A stretch of 64,000 nt of DNA, from assembly GCF_014200045.1 (NCBI RefSeq), contig NZ_JACHOV010000008.1, positions 1 to 64,000 of the forward strand, read 5' to 3'. Every line of letters begins with the position of its first letter. Position 1 is the stretch's first letter. Of the stretch, positions 26,786 through 35,351 are shown piece by piece. The notes under the pieces are model-generated. The model was not told the origin of the DNA. It did no database searches and saw nothing but the letters and a program-made list of their open reading frames with translations. Position numbers and translations under genes: made by a program. This stretch comes from Rhizorhapis suberifaciens (lineage in GTDB: Bacteria > Pseudomonadota > Alphaproteobacteria > Sphingomonadales > Sphingomonadaceae).

Positions 26786-28066
26786 ATGGCAGAGGGGACT
26801 TGCGCAGACATTGAACGGACCAACCGCTATCAGGCGAAATATGAGCGTATTTTGGAGGCGGCGTCTGCCCTGATCAACGATCGCGGCGCAAAAGCCATGA
26901 CTTTTGCCGATGTCGCCCAGACGGTTGGCCTGAACACAACCAGCGTCACCTATTATTTCAAGCGAAAGGAACTGCTCGCCGCCGCCTGCTACAACCGGTC
27001 GATTGAAAGGCTGGAAAGCTTTATCGAGCGCGGAGAAAGCGGTAAAACTCCCCAAGAACGCGTGATGGCATTCCTGGATGCCAATTTTGAAGACATGCAA
27101 CGGGTTCGCAAAGGTGAAACCGCTTCCTATGCAGGTCTTTCCGAATTGCGCGCTCTGGATGAACAAATTCAGCAGGGAACCATGAAGCGCTATCGCGCGA
27201 TGTTCCGCCGCCTGCGTTCTCTTTTCGGAGAGTCGGACGACGAACGGGAACGAGCAATTTTTTCAGCACGTGCCAATGTGCTGCTGGAAAACATCTACTG
27301 GCTGCCGGTCTGGCTGGAACGTTATGATCTTCGCGACTTCGACCGAGTGAAGGCCAGAACATTCGATATATTCGAAAATGGCATTGCCGCGCCCGGACAG
27401 GGCTGGAATCCGCACGTGATATCCCTGGATGCGGTAGTGCCGGAGGCCGGGCCGAAGAACTCGCTCGAAAATTTTCTGCGGGCGGCCACGGTACTGATCA
27501 ACGATCGCGGTTATCGCGGAACTTCGGTGGACAGGATTGCATCGGAACTCCATGTTACCAAGGGCAGCTTTTACCATCATCTGGACGCGAAGGATGATCT
27601 GGTGCTCGCCTGCTTCCGGCGCAGCTTCGACATCATAGCCCGCTCACAACATGCCGCCGATGAAAGCAGCGGAAGTTATTGGCAGCACCTCTCATCGTCC
27701 ATTGCCACCCTTTTGGAAGTGCAGTTTTTTCATGCAAGCCCCCTGCTCCATGGCACAGCGCGACAGTCGCTGCCCGCTGCGCTCAGGACGGCAGTCTTTG
27801 ACGAATCCACCAGGCTTGCACGCCGCTATGCCGGAATGATGATGGATGGCATAGCCGAAGGAACAGTGCGCCCCGTAGACGCCCTGATCGCCGCACAAAT
27901 GATCATGGCTATGCTGAATTCGGCCTATCATGTACGTGCGTGGGCACGGCGGCTTTCACCTCACGATGCAAAGCAAATCTACGCGGGAGCTATCGCCTTC
28001 GGGATATTCGGAAACGGCCGCGAAGACGGAATTGCGTCACCGCAAAGGTTGGCCAGTTCAACGTGA
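26786..28066 (+). CDS. Tandem double-TetR transcriptional regulator
   Basis: This 426-residue protein contains two TetR-type units in one chain. The first helix-turn-helix is near residues 35-62 (TFADVAQTVGLNTTSVTYYF then KRKELL). The second is near residues 245-275 (SVDRIASELHVTKGSFYHHL then DAKDDLV). Each is followed by its own helical ligand-binding domain. The double architecture gives four recognition helices per dimer. It lies 50 bases upstream of a thiolase gene on the same strand, so fatty-acid or acyl-CoA metabolism is a likely target. Ligands would then probably be acyl-CoAs, which is inference. Confidence 0.85.
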   Translation: MAEGTCADIERTNRYQAKYERILEAASALINDRGAKAMTFADVAQTVGLNTTSVTYYFKRKELLAAACYNRSIERLESFIERGESGKTPQERVMAFLDANFEDMQRVRKGETASYAGLSELRALDEQIQQGTMKRYRAMFRRLRSLFGESDDERERAIFSARANVLLENIYWLPVWLERYDLRDFDRVKARTFDIFENGIAAPGQGWNPHVISLDAVVPEAGPKNSLENFLRAATVLINDRGYRGTSVDRIASELHVTKGSFYHHLDAKDDLVLACFRRSFDIIARSQHAADESSGSYWQHLSSSIATLLEVQFFHASPLLHGTARQSLPAALRTAVFDESTRLARRYAGMMMDGIAEGTVRPVDALIAAQMIMAMLNSAYHVRAWARRLSPHDAKQIYAGAIAFGIFGNGREDGIASPQRLASST

Positions 28067-28069
28067 ATC

Positions 28070-28086
28070 GAATATACGGTGTATTC
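28070..28086. promoter_or_regulatory. Candidate TetR-type operator ahead of the thiolase
   Basis: GAATATACGGTGTATTC is a 17-base near-perfect palindrome centred at 28078 (7 of 8 arm positions pair). It lies in the 50-base gap between the regulator stop and the thiolase start. The length and symmetry match TetR-family operators. Confidence 0.5.
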
Positions 28087-28116
28087 TAAAGCGACTGCTT
28101 GGAAGAGGATATCGTC

Positions 28117-29292
28117 ATGCGCGATGCCGTCATTGTCTCTACTGCCCGCACACCGATCGGCCGCGCTTATCGTGGGGCGTTCAATGCCACGCCTTCTCCC
28201 ACGCTCGCGGCTCACGCAATCCGCGCCGCTGTCGAACGCTCGGGCATCGACGCGGGGGAGATAGATGACGTCGTTTTTGGTGCGGCACTGCAGCAGGGCG
28301 TCCAGGCGACCATCGCACGCACGGCCGCTCTTCGGGCAGGACTGCCCGTTACGGTGGCCGCAATGTCGCTGGATCGTCAGTGCGCGTCGGGGCTGATGGC
28401 CATCGCAACGGCCGCCAAGCAGGTGGTGGTGGACCGGATGGACGTGTGCGTTGCCGGAGGTGTCGAATCCATATCGTTGGTCCAGACCAAGGACCTGAGG
28501 ATTGCGCCTGATCCTGAATTGCTGGCCATGGTGCCGACCGTGTATATTCCGATGCTCCAAACCGCGGAAATCGTCGCAAATCGCTATGGCATCAGTCGGG
28601 AACGGCAGGACGCCTACGCCCTGCAATCGCAGCAGCGCACGGCCGCGGCTCAGCAGAGCGGCAAGTTCGATGACGAGATTATCGCCGTCTCGGCCAAAAT
28701 GAGTGTCACGAACAAGGAGACGGGCGACGTTTCAATGCAGGACGTCACCATTGACAGGGACGAAGGCAACCGGCCGGAGACCACGCTGGAGGGCCTTGCC
28801 GCCCTTCAACCCGTGATTGGTGAGAAAGGATTTATCACAGCAGGCAATGCCAGCCAGCTCAGCGACGGGGCGTCGGCCTGTGTGGTGATGGACGCGGATG
28901 CAGCGGCAAAACGCGGCTTGCATCCATTAGGACGCTATGTTGGCATGGCCGTCGCCGGCACGGAACCCGACGAAATGGGTATAGGCCCTGTATTTGCCGT
29001 GCCCAAACTTCTGAAACGCTTCAATCTTCGGGTGGAGGATATCGGCCTATGGGAGCTTAATGAGGCATTTGCCGTCCAGGTGCTTTATTGCCAGGACAAG
29101 CTGGAAATTCCCGATGATCGTCTGAACGTCAACGGCGGATCAATTTCTATCGGCCATCCCTATGGCATGTCAGGCGCCCGGATGGTGGGACACGCGCTGA
29201 TCGAGGGCAAGCGGCGCGGCGTAAAGCATGTGGTCGTCACCATGTGCGTTGGCGGCGGGATGGGTGCTGCGGGACTGTTCGAGATTCTTTAA
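28117..29292 (+). CDS. Acetyl-CoA C-acyltransferase (thiolase)
   Basis: This 391-residue thiolase starts at the ATG at 28117 after GGAAGAGG; an upstream TTG would add six residues. Catalytic residues are Cys89 ([10 protein letters not shown]), His347 ([12 protein letters not shown]) and Cys377 ([12 protein letters not shown]). It either condenses two acyl-CoAs or cleaves 3-ketoacyl-CoA. Degradative or biosynthetic direction cannot be read from sequence. The TetR gene upstream and the palindrome in the gap suggest local control. No acyl-CoA dehydrogenase or hydratase gene is adjacent. Confidence 0.92.
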   Translation: MRDAVIVSTARTPIGRAYRGAFNATPSPTLAAHAIRAAVERSGIDAGEIDDVVFGAALQQGVQATIARTAALRAGLPVTVAAMSLDRQCASGLMAIATAAKQVVVDRMDVCVAGGVESISLVQTKDLRIAPDPELLAMVPTVYIPMLQTAEIVANRYGISRERQDAYALQSQQRTAAAQQSGKFDDEIIAVSAKMSVTNKETGDVSMQDVTIDRDEGNRPETTLEGLAALQPVIGEKGFITAGNASQLSDGASACVVMDADAAAKRGLHPLGRYVGMAVAGTEPDEMGIGPVFAVPKLLKRFNLRVEDIGLWELNEAFAVQVLYCQDKLEIPDDRLNVNGGSISIGHPYGMSGARMVGHALIEGKRRGVKHVVVTMCVGGGMGAAGLFEIL

Positions 29293-29296
29293 GAAC

Positions 29297-29539
29297 TCAG
29301 CCGCCTTCATTATTGCTTCGACGAGCGGGATTAGGCTGAATCTTGTCGCGCTTTTGCACGCGGGTGAGACCAGCATCCCCGGTCGCCCGCTTCGCTTCGT
29401 CACGGGAGGCCACATCCCGTGCAACCTTTCCGCCTCGAACACCTGAATGCGAAAGACCTTCGCCGGCACCTTCCAGAATTTCAGTATCGTCGTGGGCCTT
29501 GGCCGACTCTGCTCTGGGATTAGGAAACTTACCCACCAT
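29297..29539 (-). CDS. Small hydrophilic protein of unknown function
   Basis: This 80-residue protein starts at the ATG at 29537-29539, where AGGAG stands about 9 bases upstream, which decides the start. It is charged and glycine-rich, with KFPNPRAESAKAHDDTEIL and a GLSHSGVRGGKVARDVASRD segment; no hydrophobic core or known motif is visible. Its stop is 4 bases from the convergent thiolase stop. The composition suggests a disordered or stress-related protein, but the function is unknown. Confidence 0.6.
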   Translation of the reverse strand: MVGKFPNPRAESAKAHDDTEILEGAGEGLSHSGVRGGKVARDVASRDEAKRATGDAGLTRVQKRDKIQPNPARRSNNEGG

Positions 29540-29601
29540 GGCATTTCTCCTTTTCCTCACCAACGGCTGTTCGAAGCCGCTGTTCCAACATTTCCCTGTT
29601 G

Positions 29602-30120
29602 TTATGTCGCCGATCCATCCCCGGATTGCCGCTCGATCTCGTCCAAAACAGCTTCAGGCGAAATGTCTCTGCGGGCTTCCTCCAAGGCGGGTTCGGATTC
29701 GACCGGAATGTCGAGTTTTTCAGCCACCCGCATCAGCAGATCAGCGAGGCGGGTCAGCTCATGTTCGGTGAGTAGCACTATATGCAGATCAAGATCGGCG
29801 CGCTTGTCTGCTGCCGCCGACATGCGATTCTGCGTCATCAGAATGAAGGTGGAAAGAAACAGCGCTTCGACGGAAGCCACCATCGCCAGTTGAACGAAAT
29901 CCGGGTCAAAAGGCTCGATCGAGAACAAACCCGAGTTTATGAGCAGCCACACGCCGTAAATCACGACATGAAGCACGACGAAACTCATATTCCCCGCAAA
30001 GCTCGCAATGCCAGCAGCTATTCGGTCCTTCAGCGTGGCCTCTTCGGCCTCTCGTTGCCGACGCTCGCTTATGGCCTTGATGTTACGTTCCAAGGCAGTG
30101 TTCAGTCGCTCTTGTTCCAT
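29602..30120 (-). CDS. DUF1003 membrane protein
   Basis: This 172-residue protein has two hydrophobic helices (about residues 41-62 and 76-97) joined by a short GLFSIEPFDPDF segment, the pattern of DUF1003 inner-membrane proteins. The flanks are charged and helical (ERRQREAEEATLKDRI and EKLDIPVESEPALEEARRDI). The family has no assigned biochemical function. The neighbours on both sides are small stress-type proteins. Confidence 0.88.
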   Translation of the reverse strand: MEQERLNTALERNIKAISERRQREAEEATLKDRIAAGIASFAGNMSFVVLHVVIYGVWLLINSGLFSIEPFDPDFVQLAMVASVEALFLSTFILMTQNRMSAAADKRADLDLHIVLLTEHELTRLADLLMRVAEKLDIPVESEPALEEARRDISPEAVLDEIERQSGDGSAT

Positions 30121-30155
30121 CGGGGCGACCTCCCACCGTCCAATGCAATTCTAGA

Positions 30156-30329
30156 TCAGGGCGCTCTGCGGCCTGCCAGGGCTCCCATTATGAGCAGCAG
30201 GACAAACACGGCTATGGCGACGAAGAACAAGATCTTCGCTATTTCTACGAACGCGCCGCCAATACCGCCGAAACCGAGCACGGCCAGGACAACGCCTGCA
30301 ATCAAGAAAATGAGGGCCCAGCGCAGCAT
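30156..30329 (-). CDS. DUF1328 small membrane protein
   Basis: This 57-residue protein starts at the ATG at 30327-30329 (AGGAG upstream). It consists of two hydrophobic helices: [20 protein letters not shown], then [17 protein letters not shown], joined by a glycine-rich turn. This is the DUF1328 (YtjA-like) pattern. Such proteins are often induced by stress, but their role is unknown. It lies 35 bases upstream of the DUF1003 gene on the same strand. Confidence 0.9.
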   Translation of the reverse strand: MLRWALIFLIAGVVLAVLGFGGIGGAFVEIAKILFFVAIAVFVLLLIMGALAGRRAP

Positions 30330-30467
30330 ATTTTCTCTCCTTATGCCCCTTGGGTGAAACGGTCTTTGAAAGGGGCGGTTCCGCAGCCGATTCTCCCTGT
30401 TCACCTATGTTGGCGCGCCATTGCCGGAATATACTTAGCTTGCAGCAATTATAATGGGAGCGTTGCG

Positions 30468-30737
30468 ATGGGCCAGGCCGTGAAAACCACCGATCATGAA
30501 GAAATCCGCCAATGGGCCGAAGAGCGCGGCGGAAGACCCGCCGTTGTGCGGACCAAAGGCCGCAAAGGCGGAGTGCTCAGGATCGACTTCGGTGAACCGG
30601 AAGACAATTTGGAAGAAATCGAATGGGAAGAGTTTTTCGAGATATTCGATGACTCGGAACTGGCGTTTCTTCACCAGGATGAAACATCCCGAGGAAAGGA
30701 AAGCCGATTTTCGAGGTTTGTGAACAGGGAATCTTAG
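30468..30737 (+). CDS. Small acidic protein, general-stress type
   Basis: This 89-residue protein starts at the ATG at 30468 after GGGAG. It has HEEIRQWAEERGGRPAVVR, GGVLRIDFGEPEDNLEEIEW and FDDSELAFLHQD, a conserved bacterial pattern that is often mislabelled as glycan branching enzyme. It has no catalytic domain and no signal peptide. The function is unknown. It is divergent from the DUF1328 gene by about 140 bases, and a hairpin lies beyond its stop. Confidence 0.8.
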   Translation: MGQAVKTTDHEEIRQWAEERGGRPAVVRTKGRKGGVLRIDFGEPEDNLEEIEWEEFFEIFDDSELAFLHQDETSRGKESRFSRFVNRES

Positions 30738-30791
30738 ACTCGATTTAGTTCAAATGGAGCCGGAGCGAGGCCAGATATCTTAGCTTTCTGC

Positions 30792-30828
30792 GATTTCGAG
30801 CCGGCAGATGTCCATCTGCCTCGAAATC
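30792..30828. terminator. Bidirectional hairpin between convergent genes
   Basis: GATTTCGA and GGCAGAT on the left pair with ATCTGCC and TCGAAATC on the right around a 4-base loop, with a 3-base bulge. This stem sits between the convergent stops at 30737 and 30847. It lacks a strong T-run on either side, so it is a plausible weak bidirectional terminator. Confidence 0.55.
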
Positions 30829-30846
30829 CTCTTGCCGTTCGACACA

Positions 30847-31953
30847 TCACCGCACCGGCTCTGCCACGAAAGCCTCCAATGCTTCCAACGCGCGGTCATC
30901 GGTCATCTGCCGCGCCGGATGTTTGCAATAGCAAGAGGAGGGCGCGTCAATGGATCCAGCCAATCCTCTGTCGAGCGCAATCTTGGCGCAGCGGATCATG
31001 TCTATTGCAACGCCCGCCGAATTGGGACTGTCCTCCACAGAGAGGCGCAGTTCCAGGTTCATCGGCACGCCGCCAAACAAGCGTCCTTCCATGCGCAGGA
31101 AGCAGATCTTGTTGTCATTCTGCCAAGCGACATAGTCGGATGGTCCGATATGAATATCCCCTGATTCCAATCGGCGTGCCGCGACGGACTGAACTGCCTC
31201 CGTCTTTGAAATCTTCTTCGAAGTCAGCCGGGAGCGACTGAGCATATTGAGAAAATCCGTGTTTCCCCCTGTGTTGAGCTGATAGGTCCGATCCAGCGAT
31301 ACGCCTCGCTTCCCGAAGAGATCTGTAAGCACGCGATGAACGATTGTAGCGCCAAGTTGCGCCTTTATATCATCACCGACTACGGGCACTCCGGCCTCGG
31401 CAAAGCGCCTGGCCCACGCGGGGTTGCTTGCAATGAAAACCGGCATCGCGTTTACAAAAGCCACTTTGGCTCTTAGCGCGCATTCGGCAAAGAATTCCGT
31501 GGCCTGCTGGCTACCCACTGGCAAGTAGTTGACCAGCACCTGGGTTCCGGTACCGTCAAGATGACGGACCACGTCATCGGCCGACGGTTCCGGTCGATTG
31601 GCGGGATCAAATCGGCGATCTACGGGCATCTCCTCCATATGCGCCGGACAACCATCAAGAATGGGAGCCATTTGGACGACTGCCCCCGTTGGCGTCACCG
31701 CTTCGCAGAAACGAGCAGTGCAGTTGGGCGGGGCGAAGATCGCTTCAGCGACATCCCGTCCGACCTTCCGGCGATCGATGTCCCAGGCAGAGGTAATTTT
31801 GATGTCCGACGCGCGATATCCACCAAGCTCCCAATGGCTCAGCCCGACCAGATCATTGGCGCCGTCCATATAATGGCTAAGTCCCTGAACCAGCGAGCTG
31901 GCGCAATTGCCAACGCCGACCAGTCCAATGGCAATGCTGTCTCTTTCCATCAT
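30847..31953 (-). CDS. ino1: Inositol-3-phosphate synthase family
   Basis: This 368-residue enzyme would turn glucose 6-phosphate into myo-inositol 3-phosphate using bound NAD. The NAD-binding start is IGLVGVGNCASSLVQGL. Family blocks include DDIKAQLGATIVHRVL, YQLNTGGNTDFLNM and the SGDIHIGPSDYVAW segment with the nearby NDNKICFLRMEGRLFGG. Length and motifs fit the compact archaeal/actinobacterial form. It is 94 bases downstream of the glycosyltransferase gene on the same strand and may be the last gene of the cluster. Inositol synthesis is unusual in proteobacteria, which makes its position here informative. Confidence 0.88.
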   Translation of the reverse strand: MMERDSIAIGLVGVGNCASSLVQGLSHYMDGANDLVGLSHWELGGYRASDIKITSAWDIDRRKVGRDVAEAIFAPPNCTARFCEAVTPTGAVVQMAPILDGCPAHMEEMPVDRRFDPANRPEPSADDVVRHLDGTGTQVLVNYLPVGSQQATEFFAECALRAKVAFVNAMPVFIASNPAWARRFAEAGVPVVGDDIKAQLGATIVHRVLTDLFGKRGVSLDRTYQLNTGGNTDFLNMLSRSRLTSKKISKTEAVQSVAARRLESGDIHIGPSDYVAWQNDNKICFLRMEGRLFGGVPMNLELRLSVEDSPNSAGVAIDMIRCAKIALDRGLAGSIDAPSSCYCKHPARQMTDDRALEALEAFVAEPVR

Positions 31954-32047
31954 CGTGACTCCGCTGCATGAACCGCATCAGCATGAAAACGCCTTCTGCG
32001 CTTCCAATTGGAAAGTTTGCGGGCTTCGCCGGTCTCCCTTCCCCCGC

Positions 32048-33151
32048 TCACGATGACGTCCTTTGTGCCGCGTGCACTATCGGGCCCGACTGTTGCGAGC
32101 TGAAAAGCAACAGCTCAAGCTCTTCTGCTCTGGCATTTGAGCTGTGTTCGACCACGACCCGCTCCCGCGCAGCTTGTGAGACGGAGCAGCGCTCGGCCTC
32201 GGACATGTCCAGGAGAGTAGCGAGCACCTCCTCCCCATTGTCGGCGATCAATATCTCGATGCCGGGCAGGAAGATATCAGCCAACCCTACCCACCTGTCC
32301 GAGATGATGGGCGAGCCGCAGGCTGCTGCTTCGAACAGGCGGACGCTTGGGGAGTAGCCCGCCTTCACCATATCGATGCGGGTAAGGTTCAGCGAAAAGC
32401 GGCAGGCCGAATAGAAATCGGCATGCGCAGAAGGCGGCACATGATCGATCCTTTCAACATTGGCGGGCCAGTCGATTTTCGGATATTGCGCGCCAGCGAC
32501 TACGAACCGCAGTTCCGGTGCAGCGCGCGCCGGTTCCAGAAGCAATTTCTCCAGCGCAATCTGTCGGTCAGCGCTAAAGGTCCCGAGATAGCCCAAGTCC
32601 CATCGTAACGCAGTCCCGGTGGGCCGATAGCGCTCCAGATCGACGCTGCAATAAAGCGGCGCCGCCTTGTGGGCTCGATAATATTGCTGAATGAGCGCCG
32701 GGACTGGTCCCCCAGCAAAGCTCAAATAAAGGTCGTATCTGGCTATCAACTCGGCCGACAGATAGTCGCATCGTCCTTTTTCAAGAGCCGCCAGCGTTAC
32801 CGGAGTGTCGATGTCATAAAATGCCACAAATCCTTGCGCGACTTTTTGCACCCATTGGCCGACGGCAATTCCATCAGGCACGAAGGATCCGACGATCACT
32901 GCATCGGCAGAGCGAATTACATCCCCGAACCGCCTCAACTCATCCATGGAGTCATACAGCGCCAGATTGCAAAAATCGGGTTTTGGCAGGTCCCGATTGG
33001 CTGCATACCAGGGTACGTTCCTTTCCAGAAACAGAACATCGTGCCCGCGCCGTGCGAGCGCCTTGATCAGCGCCCGCCAAGTGGTGGCGTGCCCGTTTCC
33101 CCATGAGGAACTGAGGCTTAACCCCAGGATCACGATCCGTCGGCCTGTCAT
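32048..33151 (-). CDS. CgeB-like glycosyltransferase
   Basis: This 367-residue protein starts at the ATG at 33149-33151, which overlaps the previous stop as ATGA. An N-terminal Rossmann half with GNGHATTWRALIKAL and SADAVIVGSFVPDG precedes a C-terminal half with GYLGTFSADRQ, SLNLTRIDMVKAGYSPSVR, LFEAAACGSPIISD and the SEAERCSVSQAARERV segment. This is the pattern of CgeB-type glycosyltransferases (GT-B fold). The acceptor and donor are unknown. It is the third of three paralogous CgeB-like genes in transcription order. An upstream 26-codon extension was rejected because of the overlap and poor family match. Confidence 0.82.
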   Translation of the reverse strand: MTGRRIVILGLSLSSSWGNGHATTWRALIKALARRGHDVLFLERNVPWYAANRDLPKPDFCNLALYDSMDELRRFGDVIRSADAVIVGSFVPDGIAVGQWVQKVAQGFVAFYDIDTPVTLAALEKGRCDYLSAELIARYDLYLSFAGGPVPALIQQYYRAHKAAPLYCSVDLERYRPTGTALRWDLGYLGTFSADRQIALEKLLLEPARAAPELRFVVAGAQYPKIDWPANVERIDHVPPSAHADFYSACRFSLNLTRIDMVKAGYSPSVRLFEAAACGSPIISDRWVGLADIFLPGIEILIADNGEEVLATLLDMSEAERCSVSQAARERVVVEHSSNARAEELELLLFSSQQSGPIVHAAQRTSS

Positions 33152-34239
33152 TGTCCATATCCTGCCTGCCGTTCCGCCAGTGCGCCGCGAAGCAGCCCGT
33201 CCACTTCGCGCGCCCGGCTGGAATAACAATGGCGCGCCAGCACCTTCTCTCTTGCTGCCGACCCGATCGCCGACGCTTTTTCGGGAGTCAGGTCGGACAG
33301 GATCCCTGCGACGTCAATGCCATCGCGGGCCACCAATATTTCGGTGCCGGGCTCCAGGAACATATCTATTCCTTCCCATGCATCCGTGATGATGCAGGCC
33401 CCTGCCCCCGCCGCCTCGAATATCCTGGTCGCCGGCGAATATCCGGTGGCCGCCATGCTGTCCCTGGCAATATTCAGAACGGCCTGCGGGCTAGCATTGA
33501 AGGCGTTGTGATCTGCGGTCGGGACATGACCAAGTTTCCTGACATTGGGCGAGAAATATTTGCTCTCCCAGCCAGACCCACCGATGAGGAAGGAACGGTC
33601 CGGCAATTCCCGCGCTGGCAGGACGAAGAATTCCTCCACCCTCGCCTCTCGGTCGGGCAGGCGATTGCCAAGGAAAGCCAGGTCGCACACAAACCGGCGC
33701 TCCGCCCGCACTGGATGGTGAGTGTCTGGATCGAGCGCATTGTAGACAGGAACGCAGCGCTGGGTTCCAAGCGCCCGATAGGCCGATACAACCGGAGGGC
33801 CGCCGCCATAGGTTAGCACAAAATCAAGGTCCGGCAATGACCGACGAAGCGGATGATCCGGCTGTTCGCTGAGTTCCGCCAGGGTCGCGGGCGCGTCAAC
33901 GTCCCAGAATATGCGCAGGGCGTTGGGTTGGGCCGCCTGCCATACTTCCATGAGCAAGTCGTCGAAAATGCCGACGCCGCTTGCCTTGACGACCACGTCC
34001 GCGCTGGCAGCTCTGCCGATCATTTGCCGCGCGGCGTCCACGGTTGCGGCATAGACCTCTACCCTCGCCCATTCCGGAGGCGCCATGTCCCTGTGCGATT
34101 GCCGGTCATATGCGTCGGGTTCAAAGAAGGTAATCTCGTGCCCCAACACGGCAAGCGCGCGCAGTATTCCGCGATAATAGGTCGCCGCCCCGTTCCAATA
34201 TGCCGACAACAGGCTCGATCCGAAAAAGGCGATCTTCAT
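33148..34239 (-). CDS. CgeB-like glycosyltransferase
   Basis: This 363-residue GT-B-type protein begins MKIAFFGSSLLSAYWNGAAT and carries AFLGNRLPDREARVEEFF, ARDSMAATGYSPATRIFEAA, GACIITDAWEGIDMFLEPGT and a C-terminal AREKVLARHCYSSRA helix. It overlaps both neighbours by ATGA. It is the second of three similar genes and is probably the product of tandem duplication. The sugar donor is unknown. Confidence 0.83.
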   Translation of the reverse strand: MKIAFFGSSLLSAYWNGAATYYRGILRALAVLGHEITFFEPDAYDRQSHRDMAPPEWARVEVYAATVDAARQMIGRAASADVVVKASGVGIFDDLLMEVWQAAQPNALRIFWDVDAPATLAELSEQPDHPLRRSLPDLDFVLTYGGGPPVVSAYRALGTQRCVPVYNALDPDTHHPVRAERRFVCDLAFLGNRLPDREARVEEFFVLPARELPDRSFLIGGSGWESKYFSPNVRKLGHVPTADHNAFNASPQAVLNIARDSMAATGYSPATRIFEAAGAGACIITDAWEGIDMFLEPGTEILVARDGIDVAGILSDLTPEKASAIGSAAREKVLARHCYSSRAREVDGLLRGALAERQAGYGQ

Positions 34240-35351
34240 GCGGCTTGCTCCTGATGGGTCGAGCTGGTCAGTTGGGCATGGATATCCAATAATTCGGCTG
34301 CGCGGTGAGAGCAGCCATGGCGGCTGCGCACCTGTTGAAGCCCATTGGCGGCTAGCTCCGCGCGCAGTTGAGGATCGTCACGAAGGGCGGTCAGATACCG
34401 CCGCATCTGCCCTGGATCGCGGGCGACGAGATAATCTTCGCCGGGACGGAAAAGTCCCTCGCTGTCCTCCCATGGCGCACAAACGAGCGGAACGCCGCAA
34501 GCAAGCGCCTCGAAAACCCTGATCGTCGGAATACCCGGCAGCAAAGTCGTATAGAAACGCCTCGGCACGTGCACGGTGGCCATCGCGCGCGCAAAAAGCG
34601 CCGGCGTCCGAGCATTGGCCACCCATCCGTGATAATGTGCACCGAGCAGCCGTAGGGTTGCAAGTGCATGGGCGGGATAGCGCACCCCCCAAATGTCCAG
34701 TGCAAGCCCGCTCGACCGGCAAGGAACCAGCAAATATTCCCGCAATTCGTCGCCGCGTTCGTCATCGCCCCAGTTGCCGATCCAAGCCACCGCTTGGCGG
34801 TCGGTCTCCATTTGAGGAGGCTTGAACAGCCGCAGATCGGCCGCTTCGTGCCAAACCCAGGTCCGGCGGCCCCATCCAGCCTTCCGATACATCTCGGCTA
34901 AGGTTCCGCCAAAAGCGAGCACACCGTCAAAACCCGAAAGGTCGAAGGTTCGAATAGCCTCTGGATCGCTGACCATCCGGTGGTGCGTGTCGTGAAAAAG
35001 CAAGGTCAAGCCTGACCGCTTCTTGCGCAGCTTGCCTAATGCCGCGACGACCTCCGCGTCGGTCCATTCGTGGACGATCACCAGGTCGGCTTGATCCACC
35101 GCCCGCTCGGCGTCGAACTCGGACCGTTCATAGCGATTTGACGTCAGCTCCGGATAGGCCTCATGAAAGGCGGAAAGACCTTGCTCTCCATGATCGGTGA
35201 GCAGATTGGACAAGCTCCAGCTGTCCTGAGGCTCCATGACCTTGACCTCATGGCCCAGGGCCTGCAGTTCTCGCAACACGCCCCGCTGAAAATGGGCGTT
35301 GCCATGGTTCCAGCATGATAGCAGCGAGTGCGTGAAGTATACGATCTTCAT
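34236..35351 (-). CDS. CgeB-like glycosyltransferase
   Basis: This 371-residue GT-B-type protein begins MKIVYFTHSLLSCWNHGNAH and has HEWTDAEVVAALGKL, FDGVLAFGGTLAEMYRKAGW, VAWIGNWGDDERGDELREYL, TIRVFEALACGVPLVCAPW and the SRHGCSHRAAELL ending. It is first in transcription order of the three CgeB-like genes and overlaps the GT4 gene upstream by ATGA. Substrates cannot be read from the sequence. Confidence 0.83.
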   Translation of the reverse strand: MKIVYFTHSLLSCWNHGNAHFQRGVLRELQALGHEVKVMEPQDSWSLSNLLTDHGEQGLSAFHEAYPELTSNRYERSEFDAERAVDQADLVIVHEWTDAEVVAALGKLRKKRSGLTLLFHDTHHRMVSDPEAIRTFDLSGFDGVLAFGGTLAEMYRKAGWGRRTWVWHEAADLRLFKPPQMETDRQAVAWIGNWGDDERGDELREYLLVPCRSSGLALDIWGVRYPAHALATLRLLGAHYHGWVANARTPALFARAMATVHVPRRFYTTLLPGIPTIRVFEALACGVPLVCAPWEDSEGLFRPGEDYLVARDPGQMRRYLTALRDDPQLRAELAANGLQQVRSRHGCSHRAAELLDIHAQLTSSTHQEQAA

